Part shown: in pieces, positions 36,034 through 47,857 of the stretch
Layout of the letters: every line of letters starts with the position of its first letter
Position numbering within the stretch: the stretch's first letter is position 1
Assembly: GCF_902686445.1 (NCBI RefSeq)
Contig: NC_062219.1
Location: 49,441,056 to 49,505,055, forward strand
DNA from: Sciurus carolinensis
Taxonomy: Eukaryota; Chordata; Mammalia; Rodentia; Sciuridae
Reading direction: 5' to 3'
DNA length: 64,000 nt
Program-made: the position numbers and the translations under genes
Notes under the pieces: generated by a model
What the model was told of the DNA's origin: nothing
Databases searched by the model: none
What the model saw: only the letters and a program-made list of their open reading frames with translations

Positions 36034-36546
36034 TGCAACAGGACTTAGACTCTTTATCTTTTGCCTGCATTCCTGCTTCCATTTTGCATCTGACTTCTTT
36101 GCTCTGAGTCACCTCAGATTATAGGAACAACAAGTATGACCCATAAACATCTCATGATGAGTTGAAACTGTTCCCCAGGCAACAGCACTTTTTTTTTTTT
36201 TTTTTCTTATTGCAGATAAGGTCTAACCTTACCAATCCTAAGGTAATGGCTGGACCAGACACACCTGATCAAGATCAACTGTTGGGCAGCTCTACAAAGC
36301 CTCTAGCTATGCAAACCCCCAACCCTTACCTCATTCCCCTTCTATAATACCTCAAAATAATCGTCAACCCCTTAAAGACAGAACCAAGGACCTGAGTCCC
36401 CTTGTCTTCCAGGTATAACTACACTTATAAAAGTTCCTTTCATGTTTTTCACCATTACCTTTTCGCTGTATGTTTTTTGGGGTAAGTAGCAGGACATGTT
36501 CATTGAATCCCCAGAGTTCAGACTCTGGCCTAAGACTCCAGTAACA
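36034..36546 (+). mobile_element. solo LTR, probably class I (ERV1)
   Basis: It starts TGCAACAGG and ends AGTAACA, flanked by CTAT at 36030-36033 and 36547-36550. A 4-bp duplication is typical of gammaretrovirus-like class I elements. It holds a TATA-like 'cttataaaag' near 36430 and a T-run at 36189-36205. There are no retroviral genes next to it. It lies inside the 3' UTR part of the DNAJA1 retrocopy. Confidence 0.82.
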
Positions 36547-36660
36547 CTATTATTTTAATAGTCTACTGGAGTATTATCTTAAAAGTTAAATAAAGATGAA
36601 TGAAAGTATAAAAGTTCTGACTTCTCTCTTTATGTTGAATTCTGTGTGCAGGATGAAACT

Positions 36661-36700
36661 TAATATCTATAAAAAGTACTTAATATCTATAAAAAGTACT
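36661..36700 (+). repeat. 20-bp perfect tandem duplication
   Basis: The unit taatatctataaaaagtact occurs twice back to back within the retrocopy's 3' UTR-derived part. Confidence 0.97.
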
Positions 36701-37540
36701 TTTAAAAAGTTTCTTTAGCATTTGTTAATTTATACTTTGTAACAAACTTTTTTACATGGTCAAGCTTAGCTTAAAAGGCTAGATATATGTATTGACCTCA
36801 GTGTATAAGCTTTCACTGTTAAAACTATGAAACTGATTCTGTATTTAACTGGAAACTTAAAAAGTTATTGTAGAGAAGTGGTCTTTATTGTTATTTGTGT
36901 TACATGGAATTCATTGTGATCCCTCCAGATTAATTCTACTGTCTCAAATGTTATTTGAAGATGGCACATTATAGTGCTTGGTTTGTGGGTTCAATGAGAA
37001 AAATGATAATATATGTATATAGTTTATGTATTATATAACTGTATAACATATATATGAATCATTAACTTTTGTTAATAAGTCCAGGTAACATTTTACCTCT
37101 TTTTCTGTGGACCACCATAAGCCCCTGAACAATGACTTCTGGAGCTGGGAGTCTTAGAAGTTCAAGTAAAGAGATGTTCACATGGATGAGAAGTAATTTG
37201 CATGCATGATACAGGACATTGTTCCTTAGGTATGTTGCAGGCTTACTTCAAAGGGACTGGAATTTCATGTTAGGAATATAGGAAATTATAAGTAGTTTGA
37301 ATTATATGTTTAAAAGTCATCATGTGTTCTTCACATGCTGATGTCTAAATATCAAAAATCAAAGCAATTCTTGAAATGTATGAATTTTTATAATATATCG
37401 AATACAAAGTATATCCAATGTGTGTCACTCTAGCTGTTTTCCTCCTGATAAAAAACAGCAACTTCTCACTAATTTAAGATATGTAAATTGTCATTTTAAC
37501 TAGGTAAATTGAATAATATAACAATTACTATTTGACTATT

Positions 37541-37681
37541 AAAAATGAATCCATGTGATTAAATTGTAAGACCTGTAATTTTAATTACATGTGCCAAATC
37601 CCTTTTATAATGTAATGCAATACATTTACAGGTTCCAGGGTTTCAGACATGGACATCTTTAGGAAGACATTCTGTCCATCA
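37541..37681 (-). mobile_element. antisense MLT1-like LTR, right part
   Basis: 'ttttaattacatgtgccaaa', 'tacatttacaggttccaggg' and 'gacatggacatctttaggaa' complete the LTR begun at 34223. They are the complement of its 5' end. Confidence 0.7.
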
Positions 37682-37683
37682 TA

Positions 37684-37887
37684 TTTTCAAAAACATGTAA
37701 AGTATCTTAATAATTTTAATACTGATCACATTTTGAAATAATATTCTTGATATATCATATTAAATACAATATATTATTAAAATTAATTTCACCTATTTGT
37801 TATTAGTATTTTAATGTTACAAAAATATTTAAAATTATTATGTGGTTCACATGTGTTCCTTTCACTACACTTCTATTGGTCAGCACT
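37684..37887 (-). mobile_element. hAT-type element (MER58-like), second half
   Basis: AT-rich interior, then 'ttatgtggttcacatgtg' and a terminus 'cttctattggtcagcactg', the inverted end of the element begun at 34128. Confidence 0.75.
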
Positions 37888-38000
37888 GGTCAAGACCTAG
37901 AGAAAGGTGAAATCCTCTTTCACCGCCTTCACAGTTTCTATCGTCCTACCTAGGGACCCATCCCTACCATGAGAAATGTTTCCCTTATAATTAGGCATGA

Positions 38001-38428
38001 TGCTGTGATTTGGATATGAAGTGTCTCCTCAAAGTTCCTATGTCAATACAGTAATATTTGGAGGTAAGATTTTTAGATTATGACATTTGTAACCTAATCA
38101 GTCCACTCTAGTTTAAGAGGACTGACCGGTTGGCAGGCGGGTGGGCTGGAGCTGGAGGAGATGGATCACTGGGGCCTACCCTGGAAGGGTTCATCTTCCT
38201 TGCAGCCCCTTCCCCTTTCTGTCTCTGCTTCCTGGCTGCCATAAGGGAAGCAGTGCTCCTCTGACATGACCTTCTGATATAATGTTCTCCCTCAACGTGG
38301 GTCCACAGTAATAAAGCCTTCCCACCAAAGACTGAACCTCTGAAACTGTAAGACAAAATAAAATTTTCCTCCTCTAAGCTATTCTTGTCAGGTATCTTGG
38401 TCAGTGATGAAAAGTTGGCAAATACACA
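38001..38428 (+). mobile_element. MaLR-type solo LTR
   Basis: It starts 'tgctgtgatttggatatgaa' and ends 'gttggcaaatacaca'. Internal blocks 'gaacctctgaaactgtaaga' and 'attcttgtcaggtatcttgg' match the LTR at 7172-7608. An 'aataaa' lies near 38355. Confidence 0.85.
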
Positions 38429-38853
38429 GGGACTTACACTTTAATGTCTCCCATGATTAAACAAAACATAATACAATACAAAAACCACATTTCTTTTAAA
38501 CAAGGGATTCTCAATTACAGTGCCAGAGCATATAAATGTGGGTACAAGGGCTTGTTTACTTTTGATGAAAGAGTTCCTGGTCCACCAGCTCTGTACCTTA
38601 CAACCCTAGCTATTACTGACCTCACTCCATGGAGGCAGGGGGTTCTTTCATTTAATTTTGGAAAAATAAAAAAGTATTCATCTAAAAACTAGTAATACAA
38701 GGTTTATTAGCCCTAAATTTACTTAACCTATTTTGTCTCCCTTGAAGACTGAGGCAAGATTTTCATTATCCTATTTTAGCCCCTGGAAGTGGTACCTAGA
38801 AATCTCTAGTCATTGCCCACTTGCAGGATCACTGGTCTGATGGATAAACATCC

Positions 38854-39215
38854 TGAGCAACAGGTGGCAACTGCCCCCTCAGGTGATAAAGACTTCTCCT
38901 GAGCTACCTTACAGAACCAAACTGAGATTATGATCCACCAGATAACAGTCTGACCAAAACTACTTAATTATGCATAACTCTCATCCCCTGCTCCAATTCT
39001 TCCTCTCTATAAACTTACAGCTCCTGGCAGCACCCTGAAAACCAGACTGAGATGCAGGATCTCACTTAGTCTTCCAATAAGATCCTATTGTTTCAAGGTT
39101 GTTTTTGTTTTTCTATTTTTCACCATTACCTTTTCTGGTAACTTTTGGGGGGTGAATGGGACTTGGTTTGTTGAAAGTCCTGGAGTCCTGTGTGTGACCT
39201 AGGAGACTGATCACA
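38854..39215 (+). mobile_element. LTR-like sequence sharing a 3' block with the LTR at 36034
   Basis: It contains a TATA-like 'ctctataaac' and 'ttttcaccattaccttttct' followed by 'ttttggggggt'. The same block occurs at about 36456-36486. It ends 'gactgatcaca'. The 5' limit is uncertain and no target duplication is found. Confidence 0.55.
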
Positions 39216-41014
39216 TTACCAGAAAAATACCTCACAGACTCTGGACTGATCTGCTTCTAGCTGCAGGCATGATCCTGCACATGGGAGGGAAAATCAGTGT
39301 GACAATCTCACATGCCATCAGCTACAGAGCTAAGGATTCTCTGAGAAGAAGTTGGGGTCACTGACAAAGCACAGGCTGCTGACTGTTCCTCAGCTGCTAT
39401 GGAGGTACCAGCCTTATGTGAAACAGAATAAGAAATAGATTCACCTCACCCATACTCCTTCTCAGCCATCTTCAGGGTTCAAAATAAAGAATGAATACCA
39501 ATAAAAAGATAATGCAAACCAACATTTTAAATAAAGTTAACTAACTGAAAGGACTGATAGTTGGAGTGAGACTTTCTTCAAAATCTATTGTCATGCCTTT
39601 GTGGGTTTTATTGCTTATCAGCAATCCACACCCCTGAGTTAAAAAAAAAAGAAAAAGAAAAAGAAAAGAAAAAAACAACAGAATAGAAACATTAGTTCAG
39701 GAAAAAAATAGCAAATTGTGTTTCTTCCTTTCTTATTACTTTTATTGTTTGAGGTTTCTTTTAGACTATAATGTGGCATTGTGATTTTGAGATGGGAAAA
39801 AAAAATCCCTTGTCTCTCAAACATAAGAATGTGATTGTATGCTATTGTTGCCAACAATGAGCTAAAGAGGTTAATGGATCACATATCTGGCAAACAGCCA
39901 TCTTTCCTCAGCTCAATACATTACACAATATATATTTTGTTGTTGCTGCTGAGCTTAGGATTTTGTCTGAGTAGTTGGTAAACAAGTTTACTTAGCTTTA
40001 AGTTATCTCCTCCTAGAACTAGAAGGGCTTCCAATCTTCAGGTTAAAACCTGACAGTTAAAAAATGCAGTTTGAGATCTGAGCTCATGACCTTTGGAAAT
40101 GAGTCTGTGGAAGGAGGTGAGGTTGAATTTTGAATGGGAATCTAGAAATATTGTGCCTTATGAATTGTATCTGACCGTTCATTTTCAGATTGACTAAATT
40201 AACAAAGTGAAATTACTATAATAAAAAGGAATGGATACTGGAGAAAGCACAGCAATTCTTTCTAGTGTTGTTGCTGGTGATCATTCTAACAGACCTCTAA
40301 TTAAATGGACCAGTCTTCTCCACTGACCTCAGGTTGACTCAACTTTGCATTCTGATTGTCATTTGAAAACAGACAAGCCCTCCTGAGCAGTAACATTGTG
40401 ATTTGCCTAAAGGACCTTTCTGTGCGCTGTATTTGTAGTATGAAATGTAAGTTAGAGACTTAATGCCTCTACAGAAAAAAGAAAAGTAAAAACGGAGAGG
40501 TATTTTTCAAGAAAATTTCAGAGAGAGAGTGTTTATTAATAACAACGATAGTTCCTCAGATTATTTGATTGGCTATGGATGTATTTCGAGGGAGAAGAGT
40601 ACAGTTGAGAAGCAGTAACATAACAGTTTCCTTAGATTGTATGGGATCCTTTCATTCAGGCAAGGACCGCAGTAAATAGAATGTAGAATCAGTACCCTAG
40701 TCTGTTGTTTTCCGAGGGGCAAGGCATAGGACAGACAGACTAAATTGGAAAGATGAGTGTGCCTCTGGGCTTGGGACTTGGGACATGAAAAAAGGCTGAA
40801 CCCTGAGTTCCTTTAACCAGCTAACCGGTGATGGTGATCGCCCCCTGTGACTCTGAATGCATACAGCAGCCCAAAGCACCACTGCTGACGCCCGACCCTT
40901 CACAGCCTCCAGTTCTCCAGCCAGATAAGGGGAGCTCCCTGAACACCTGTGTGCCCCAAGGTCTGAGTGAGTCAACCTCACCCCCCTTATCCCAGAAAGA
41001 CATGTCTCAGCATC
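39216..41014. other. unassigned DNA upstream of the CpG island
   Basis: An A-rich tract with GAAAA repeats lies at 39641-39677. No gene or named repeat. G+C rises from about 40700 towards the island. Confidence 0.45.
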
Positions 41015-41429
41015 TCAGAAATGGTTCCCTTCGACCTCGAAGTCCCGGGGAGTTCTACCATTACTGGTCACCTCCGCGGTTCCCCAAGCTGAGACCTCAG
41101 TCCGCTCAGGAGCTCTGCGCTCCCACCTGGTTACCCCACTGCGCTGCTCGCCAGCGGTTCCCGCTCCTGGGTGGGACTCCTGATGGCTCAGTATCGGGAC
41201 CTCCGCCTCTGGATAAATCCTCCTCCTCCCACTTCGCCTGAGGCCCTGCCCTTCCCCTGCAGCAAGCGGCTCCAGTGAGTGAGCCCATCTCTCGGGCTGA
41301 AGACACCTGCGCTTCCTTCCCCACCCTTCTCCTCCTCCCTTTCCATGCGGTTTCTCCGCTGCCTTTGGGAGCTCTGGAACGGCAGCTGGAGGAGGAGCAC
41401 AGGGAAGTGGGGGAGGGCGAGGAGGAGTA

Positions 41430-41438
41430 GGGGCGGGG
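41430..41438 (+). promoter_or_regulatory. GC box (Sp/KLF-type site)
   Basis: The sequence ggggcgggg lies in a purine-rich stretch of the CpG island. Confidence 0.5.
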
Positions 41439-41849
41439 TGGGTGGGAAGAGAGCCGGGAGGGTGTGGACTGGCAGCCACTCTGCAGCTGGTCGCCGGGGA
41501 CCTGGTCCCTCCTGCGCGCCCGAGTGATGGAGGGGAAGAGATTCGCTTAGACACACACACGCGCACACAGCTGGGCACGTCTCCGGGAGGCAGCTGCCGG
41601 CTCCAGCGCGCTGGGGGCCGGGCGGCGGCCGTGACAGCGCAAGCCGCGGGGAGTCGGGCTCCCGCACAGCTTGGCACTAGAGGTTGGAGGACGCGAGAAG
41701 AGAAGATCCCAACCACACTGACTGTTGCTCTTTTGGGCGCATCCAGAAGGAACAAACAGCTCGAGGTTGTCACCGAAAACGCCCGAGGCTCTCACCCTTC
41801 GCTCGAGGGGTCCGGGGCTGCGCCGGTGCCCTCCGGGGAGAGGAGGATG

Positions 41850-42305
41850 CGCACCTCCTCCCGCAGAACGTCTGCGGTCCCCGACACTGCGCGGACTCGG
41901 GCTCAGGCGGCAACCCGTGCAGTGCCCGCGCCGCGGGAGCGCGCCCTGCCGCACCTGGCTCCAGTCTCCCGGGGAAGTGCAGGAAACGCGCCCTAAACTC
42001 CACTACTTCTCGCCCGCCTCCTCCCCCTCCCGGCTCCCCGCCCCGGACCTTACGGCCGCCGCCGCCGCCTGTGTGTAGGAGCCCGCCCGCCTCTTACACG
42101 CGCGCACACACAGCTCTGCTTGCCTGCTCCCATTCACGCCGACTCGCTTTCAGCTGAGCCCAAGCCAGAGCATCCGAAACTCCTGGACCAATTGCCTCCC
42201 GCTGGGACCGCAGAAACGGCCCCGTGGCCCGGCGTGACCGGCCGCCGGCCACCGCGCCCTGGGCTCCCGCCCGCGCCACCGCCGCCGCCGCCGCCGGGGA
42301 CGATG
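41850..42305 (+). other. candidate first exon: 5' UTR ending exactly at the ATG
   Basis: ATG at 42303-42305 sits in a strong start context (A at -3) after a GCC-repeat leader, and is followed at once by GTGAGC, a good splice donor. No other ATG occurs between 41850 and 42302, which fits a leader. The first codon would therefore lie alone at the exon end and the protein continue in exon 2. I found no convincing exon 2 in the following 21.7 kb, so the gene cannot be named. The 5' limit is only the last upstream ATG (41847); the true start site is unknown. A few known vertebrate genes, such as calmodulins, have an intron directly after the ATG, but no calmodulin exon 2 is seen downstream. Confidence 0.55.
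42279..42295 (+). repeat. short (GCC)n tract before the ATG
   Basis: Five to six GCC units in the presumed 5' UTR, eight bases upstream of the ATG. Confidence 0.9.
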
Positions 42306-42650
42306 GTGAGCAGGGCGCACTGCCCGCCTCGCGCGGGGGAGGGGCTCGAGCACACTGGGCTGAGACCTCAGATTGGGGGGAAATGACAAGGGAAGAAAAT
42401 CACCGAAAGCAAGCCAAAAACACTTTGTGGGGTGCGGTTTTCCTGGGCGCTGCCCGGGGAAGACTTTTGAGACGTTTGCTGGGGATCAGGGTTAAACTAG
42501 TAGGAGATGAAAAATAGCGGGGGCGATTGCGCGGGTGAATTTAGACTGTCAGTCTCAATCTCTTTTCCTGAGCGCTACACCTAGCGCTGTCCTAGAGGGA
42601 GAAGGAGAACACGCGTTCTCTCTCTTCACCGCGCTCCGGCAGAGTTTGGG

Positions 42651-45600
42651 GGCTCATGCTCCGTCACTTCTGGGGGTGGCTCTATACTGTCTCTTGGAGT
42701 TTTAGAGCAGCTTTAGGGGAGTGAGGGGCTATGAAGCCGGAACAGAGGGCAGGTAGGGGACAGGCAAAGGCTCAGTTAACTGTGGGTGGGTTGCTCACTG
42801 TTTGGAGCTGGCATGACCAGTCCCCGCCACCTCACGGCCCCACTTCACGCAACCCTTCCCACCCACTATCAACACGCACGCACGCATACACTCAGGAGAT
42901 GGATGCAGTAGAGGGGGTGGTCATATTGCTATTGCTAAGAGGTCCGCGAGGTCATTTTTGGCTACTGACTAGAGCGCTGTGACTCCTGTCCTGCCGCTGA
43001 GACTTGGGAGATCACCTTATTTCAGGGAAGCGGGGAATTAGGAGCGCCCTGCCTGATGTGAATACATTCACCTAGAGGCTCCAGGAACACAACCAGCAAA
43101 CCTCTACCATAACTCCCAAGTCACTTCACCGTGGTGGGTTCCTCTCTCAGGCTTTCCTCCCTGAGTGCTTCATGAGACCCACCCAACGGAGCTGCAACTG
43201 GGATCCCGGGATCTGTGGTCTCCCCAGTCCTCACCGGGTGGGTTTCTCTCTTTCTCTTTCTTCTCTCCTTCCCTCTGACCAGTTTTTCATGGAAAACATT
43301 GATCCCTTAAGGGGAAAATTAATATTTGCAAAGTGCTTTATATCATATTACTTCGTGGATACATTTAATTGCACTGTAACTCCCCTCTGATTTATGTAAA
43401 CTTAGCCTGATAAATAGCGTGCAGGGTCGGGTTGGGCGGGAGCAAAAGTGGGTGGGCATCCTTTCCGTGACAGAGTTCCTTTCTAAACCCGTTTGATAGA
43501 AGTAATTAAAAGTGGGTGTTTCTGAAAGATTTTGCCCAGGGATTTCTACATATTTCAGAGCTTTAAACAAATTTTTTAACATTACAAGTCAGTTCAAATA
43601 TATTCAGCTTTGTTTACATGGAAAAGTTAAAGAGAAGACAATAAAAGGGAATAACAAATTTGAATATCTAAAATGACTATTTAAAAATGTCTTTTATTGG
43701 TATCAATTACATTGCAACAGATTTTTAAAGTTTACCTATGTGTTTCCCCCTAGTGAAATTCTTTAAAAAAAAAAATGAAAACAATTCTACTTACCTTTCT
43801 TCCTGTATTTGTTTACAAATGGTCATTTTTCTAAGTGAACACCAGGGCAGGCTTCTTTACTTCAAGAATATAAAGTTATTCACCAGTGAATTGTGATAAG
43901 ATCCAAGGAGATGTTAGAAGACACATAATGATGGAAAGGAAACAATTGCTTACATTTAACTGCTTCTGATGCACTTTAATAGTGAAAAGAAAAACTACTC
44001 TTCCAAGTTATACTGTGGTATTTGAAAATGTTCGTTTCTCAATTATTAAAATATATGGAAACATCAGAACTCATATAAAATAATATTTTCAAATAGATGC
44101 CTAAGCAGATTGTATGGGAAATTACAAGCATAGTGTTCAATGGAGAATTACAACAAGGACTGGGCCATGGTTTCTAGATTAAGCCAGATTGCATGCTTGC
44201 ATGTTAATATTTAAAGTTTCTCCCTTTCACATCTTTGTGAGGAGGTGTTGCTCAGTGTTTTGATCAGGCTTGCATTATTGTCCTTACATTTAAACACATA
44301 CACAGATGTTTTTGAATGAATAACCTTCTTACTCACTGAATTTTTACTCATTCAAAATTGTATTTATCAAGCACATGAGTACGCACAATGTGCATAGCTG
44401 AACTGGGATGTTATTTTAAACAAGAAAGGATTATTGCTAGAAACAGGGTGCTTACTCCTACACTGTGAGATAGAACTGTAGAGCAGAGGCTTACTTAGGG
44501 AAGCACATCTTGCCCAAAGTAGGTGATCAACAAAGAGCTACTGATGCAAAAATCATGGAAAATGTTAACTAACCAACTTTGTTTCCACCCTAAATTCCAC
44601 CATTATTCTTAACCCACCATGTTATTTAGATATGACTCAACTTCAGAGAATTGTTGTTGACGCTAATCTTGCTCTTTAAATACTTTAGAGTCATATAACT
44701 ATCTGTGCACTGGGTATGATTTCTATGGAGCAGTGCCAGATCCGAATGTCATTAGTATTCATTTATGAATAAATGCAAATGTTTCTGTTGCATTGAAAAA
44801 GAGAACTTGAATTCATAGAACACAACAAATATTTTGCTCCTTAACTTCTCATCTCTTGATTTTTCTAATCTCAGAAACAGTAATGTCTCTTAAAATACAA
44901 TTATATGTAAATGAGCAAGATAATAAAAATGACTACTTAAAGTTTTTTTTTTTGCTTCATTTTTAGAAAAAGAGAAGTATTTTTTGAAAATTTTAGTAAA
45001 AGAGAATTTTCTTTGACTCGCTTGACATGTCTTCCAGGATGGTCTTTTGTTGTAGGAATCCTAATTTATGAATGAAATAACTCTAAAGGTAACTTCTAGT
45101 AAAGGGAACTATTGGCAGAGAGAATGCTTGCTAAAACTTAGTGAAATAGAGTGAACAATAACACTAAGATTGTGTCATTGAAATTATGTGCATGCTTGTA
45201 TACTTCACTGTCTTTGTATGCATTATTTTAAAATTTCTCAATTTTTTTTCCAATACTTGAATATTATAAAATTATTATAATTGAGTAATTACTGTTTGAT
45301 AAAAGAATTCTGTATTTTTTTACGGAAGAGTAATAAGAGGAGAGAGCAAATCAAGTCAAAGGAATAATTATTCAAAACAAAGATTTATCTCCATTTAAGC
45401 CCTGTCCTTTTGTTGGTAGGGGAAGTCAAAGCCAAAATATCTAAACTTTTCATTATGGAATATTTAGTTGTTATTTAGAAAACTTCTATGTTTTCTGAGT
45501 TAAATATGAAACCAACAAAAGTATATATTTTTAATTGCTGACAAATTTTACTTTTGTGGAGTCAGTGTTGTTTCTGAGAGTTGTGATGTTATCTTAACCT

Positions 45601-46205
45601 TCACAGCAGAAGTACAATTAAAGCAAGGTATTAATAACTACATTCAAAATCCCTGATCTAAATCAAACCCACTTTAGAATATCTAGCATTTATCAAAAAT
45701 AAACTTAAAAGATTACATTTGGAGATTGGTGCAATGTACAGATAGGATAAATGAACCACTCTAAATTTTATATGCAACTTTCATTATTATATCATATTAT
45801 TAATTAACATTTGTAAAATGGATTATTTCATCTTCTTGAAAAGTTTATGAAAGAAGGCTGTCAGTATTAAAAAATAGTTGAATGTTTGACTTGACTTTGG
45901 GTCATGTTTTATGTGTGTAAGTTTTATATGGAAATATAAAATGTATGTATATACATACATAGATATATGCATATGTGTATTATATATTATTTTTGTTTCT
46001 GTATTTATCTATATTTTCCATAATATCTTTGAACTACAGGAATCAAATTTCCCTTGTGGTATATGTGGTTTGTGAAGAGGGCATCATTCTAAGGATAATA
46101 ATTATAAATGCTCAACTAGTTTGATATTAAAATTTTGGAGACTCCCAAAATTTTTGAACAGTTGATTTAATAAACACTTATAATAACTTTTAGAATGTGC
46201 CTGAC
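42651..46205. other. presumed intron 1, no features
   Basis: G+C falls off by about 43.5 kb and the rest is AT-rich. I see no gene, exon or named repeat. The near absence of recognisable transposons over 3.5 kb is itself unlike the rest of the window. Confidence 0.45.
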
Positions 46206-46209
46206 ACTG

Positions 46210-46400
46210 TCCATAGAGTTCTACCAACAATAACTCATTAAATTCTAGTAGCCAGTCTATCATCGCCCATTTTGAAGAAGGAAATTAGATAGGCAAAGTA
46301 ATTATTATTATCCCCATTGGGGAGATGAGGAAACTGAGGTCTCATCTTATTAAATAAATGGCTCAAGCTCTACTCTAGGCCAAGACAATCTACTGTGCTG
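46210..46400 (-). mobile_element. MIR fragment
   Basis: Antisense MIR blocks: 'attattatccccattgggga', 'gatgaggaaactgaggtctc', 'aaatggctcaagctctactc'. Confidence 0.65.
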
Positions 46401-47439
46401 TGCTCTTGAATAGATATTTGTTTTTTAAGTTTGCCTAAATAGAGGGCTAAGTTGTCTTAAAGCAAAATAAATGCTAGCTGCTAAGATTTACAACAGTTTT
46501 CAACTTAGAGGGAATTCTTAAGAAATTTTTAAGGAGGGCTTTTGTAATGAAACAGTGACATAACCTGAACCAGAGCCACACTTAAGCATGGTACTGTACC
46601 TTAATGTAGTTTTTAATGGACTCAATAATTTTCTAAGGTTCAGCTGCTTTTAAATTAGGCAACTTTAAGAACTGATGCCATACTTAAGTAGTTTTAATAG
46701 CACAGAATCTGATACTGAGTGTTTTATGCCTCCCATAATATCCTTATAATGTGAACTTGAACAGAGGTCAGTGTTATGTGTTACTACTTGGTACATGCCA
46801 AAGAAATCTCAGTTTTATAGAAAGTGTGAAATGAGACCTACTCTGCTTAAGCCCTCCAGCACACAGTAGGCATTCCATTAATGTTTACTGTATGACCTGA
46901 AGCAGGATATTCTACAAGTTGCTTGCCAGAGGTAAAGAAACTTCAAATGATTTTATAATTGCATAGTTTTTTTAAGATGTGGGATTTAATATTGGATAGA
47001 CATTTTTCTTTTCATGATAATCTCAGGACATTACTATCTATGGAACCCTGTGGAATAATAACCTGTATGAGATGGAGTGGCCTGAGAGAAGGAAGATGAT
47101 GATGTAGGAGTGTGAGATAATAGTGTGAATTAAATGTTTAAATTAAAATAGACAAAAGGAAGAATGTCTGTAATTGTGCCTTTTTTTTTTTTTTTTTTTG
47201 GTAAAAGCCATATAAGACATAATTAACATTAAGTAACAGAATCTTTAAACTGCTAATGAGGGAGCACAACCAACCTATCATAAATATTAACAATCTTACT
47301 ATTTGAGTATAGGTTGGGGAACTATTCAGGAACATATTAAAATGTCACTGTAATGTTCTTTCCCATAGTTAACTAACTGAAGTCAATGAAAAGCTCACAG
47401 TAATCCCAAGCGTGCCTCAACATAAATAAAGTGTTTATT
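46401..47439. other. unassigned DNA with a poly-T
   Basis: A run of 19 T lies at 47181-47199. A short L2-like piece ('gcacacagtaggcattccat') lies near 46860. Otherwise nothing recognised. Confidence 0.4.
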
Positions 47440-47624
47440 GTAGTACAAGAACTGGAGTCGGACAGTTGGCTGAATTAGATCCCTACTTCACTGCTTATTA
47501 GCTATGACATCTTGGCAAAGTACTTAGCTTTTCTAATTCTTAGTAGTTTTATCTGTTCCATGGTAGTGGGAATGCCAGTTTGTACACTTTTTTATGATGA
47601 TCTACATAAAATGCCTAACACAAG
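47440..47624 (+). mobile_element. MIR SINE, sense, interrupted by a younger SINE
   Basis: Sense MIR order: 'cactgcttattagctatgac', 'ttggcaaagtacttagcttt', 'ctacataaaatgcctaacac'. The younger SINE duplicated atgcctaacaca of this MIR. Confidence 0.75.
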
Positions 47625-47857
47625 ACAGTCATGGCGATGCATGCCTGTAATCCTAGTGGCTTGGGAGGCTGAGGCAGGAGGATCCCAGGTTCAAAGCCAG
47701 TCTCAGCAATTTAGCGAAGTTGTAAGCAACCTAGTGAGACCTGGTCTCAAATAAATAAATAAATAAATAAAAATAAAAAGGGATGAGAAGATGGCTCAGT
47801 GGTTAAGTGTCCTTGACTTCAATCCCTGGTATGGACACGCGCGTGCGCGCGCACACA

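Larger units (their letters stand above)
34702..37540 (+). pseudogene. DNAJA1 (pseudogene): DNAJA1 processed pseudogene
   Basis: DNAJA1 is a type I HSP40 co-chaperone of HSP70. The retrocopy is intron-less. The ATG is at 34789, and the J-domain 'KYHPDKN' with the HPD tripeptide is readable at 34872-34889. A Gly-rich segment, degraded zinc-finger region (about 35090-35330) and C-terminal domain follow, with 'EDLFMCMDI'-like sequence near 35560-35590 and a tail reading 'YPRGGVQ' ending at 35960. Several stops and frameshifts break it, and the C-terminal farnesylation (CaaX) box is missing. Sequence upstream of the ATG looks like a CpG-decayed 5' UTR, and the 3' UTR continues past an LTR inserted at 36034-36546. 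A possible truncated SINE tail lies near 35345-35380. Outer boundaries are approximate and were inferred from where the split host LTR stops and resumes. Confidence 0.9.
41015..42650. promoter_or_regulatory. CpG island promoter
   Basis: CpG dinucleotides are scarce elsewhere in the window but dense here, with very high G+C and no transposons. CA/CG-alternating tracts occur at about 41550-41573 and 42096-42115, and a GC box at 41430. I see no TATA box, as expected for a CpG-island promoter. Long open frames on both strands are a by-product of the low stop-codon frequency in GC-rich DNA. Direction (plus) is inferred from the candidate first exon. A bidirectional promoter cannot be excluded. Confidence 0.93.

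Noticed and set aside
41015..41773. 252-codon open frame on the minus strand in the CpG island, and several overlapping frames on both strands (for example 41442-41996)
   Set aside because: GC-rich DNA has few stop codons. The translations are low-complexity Pro/Arg/Ala/Gly sequences with no domain I recognise, and they overlap each other in several frames.
42303..42311. Identification of the CpG-island gene as a calmodulin because its exon 1 ends in ATG
   Set aside because: Calmodulin second exons are distinctive, and nothing like one is found in the following 21 kb.
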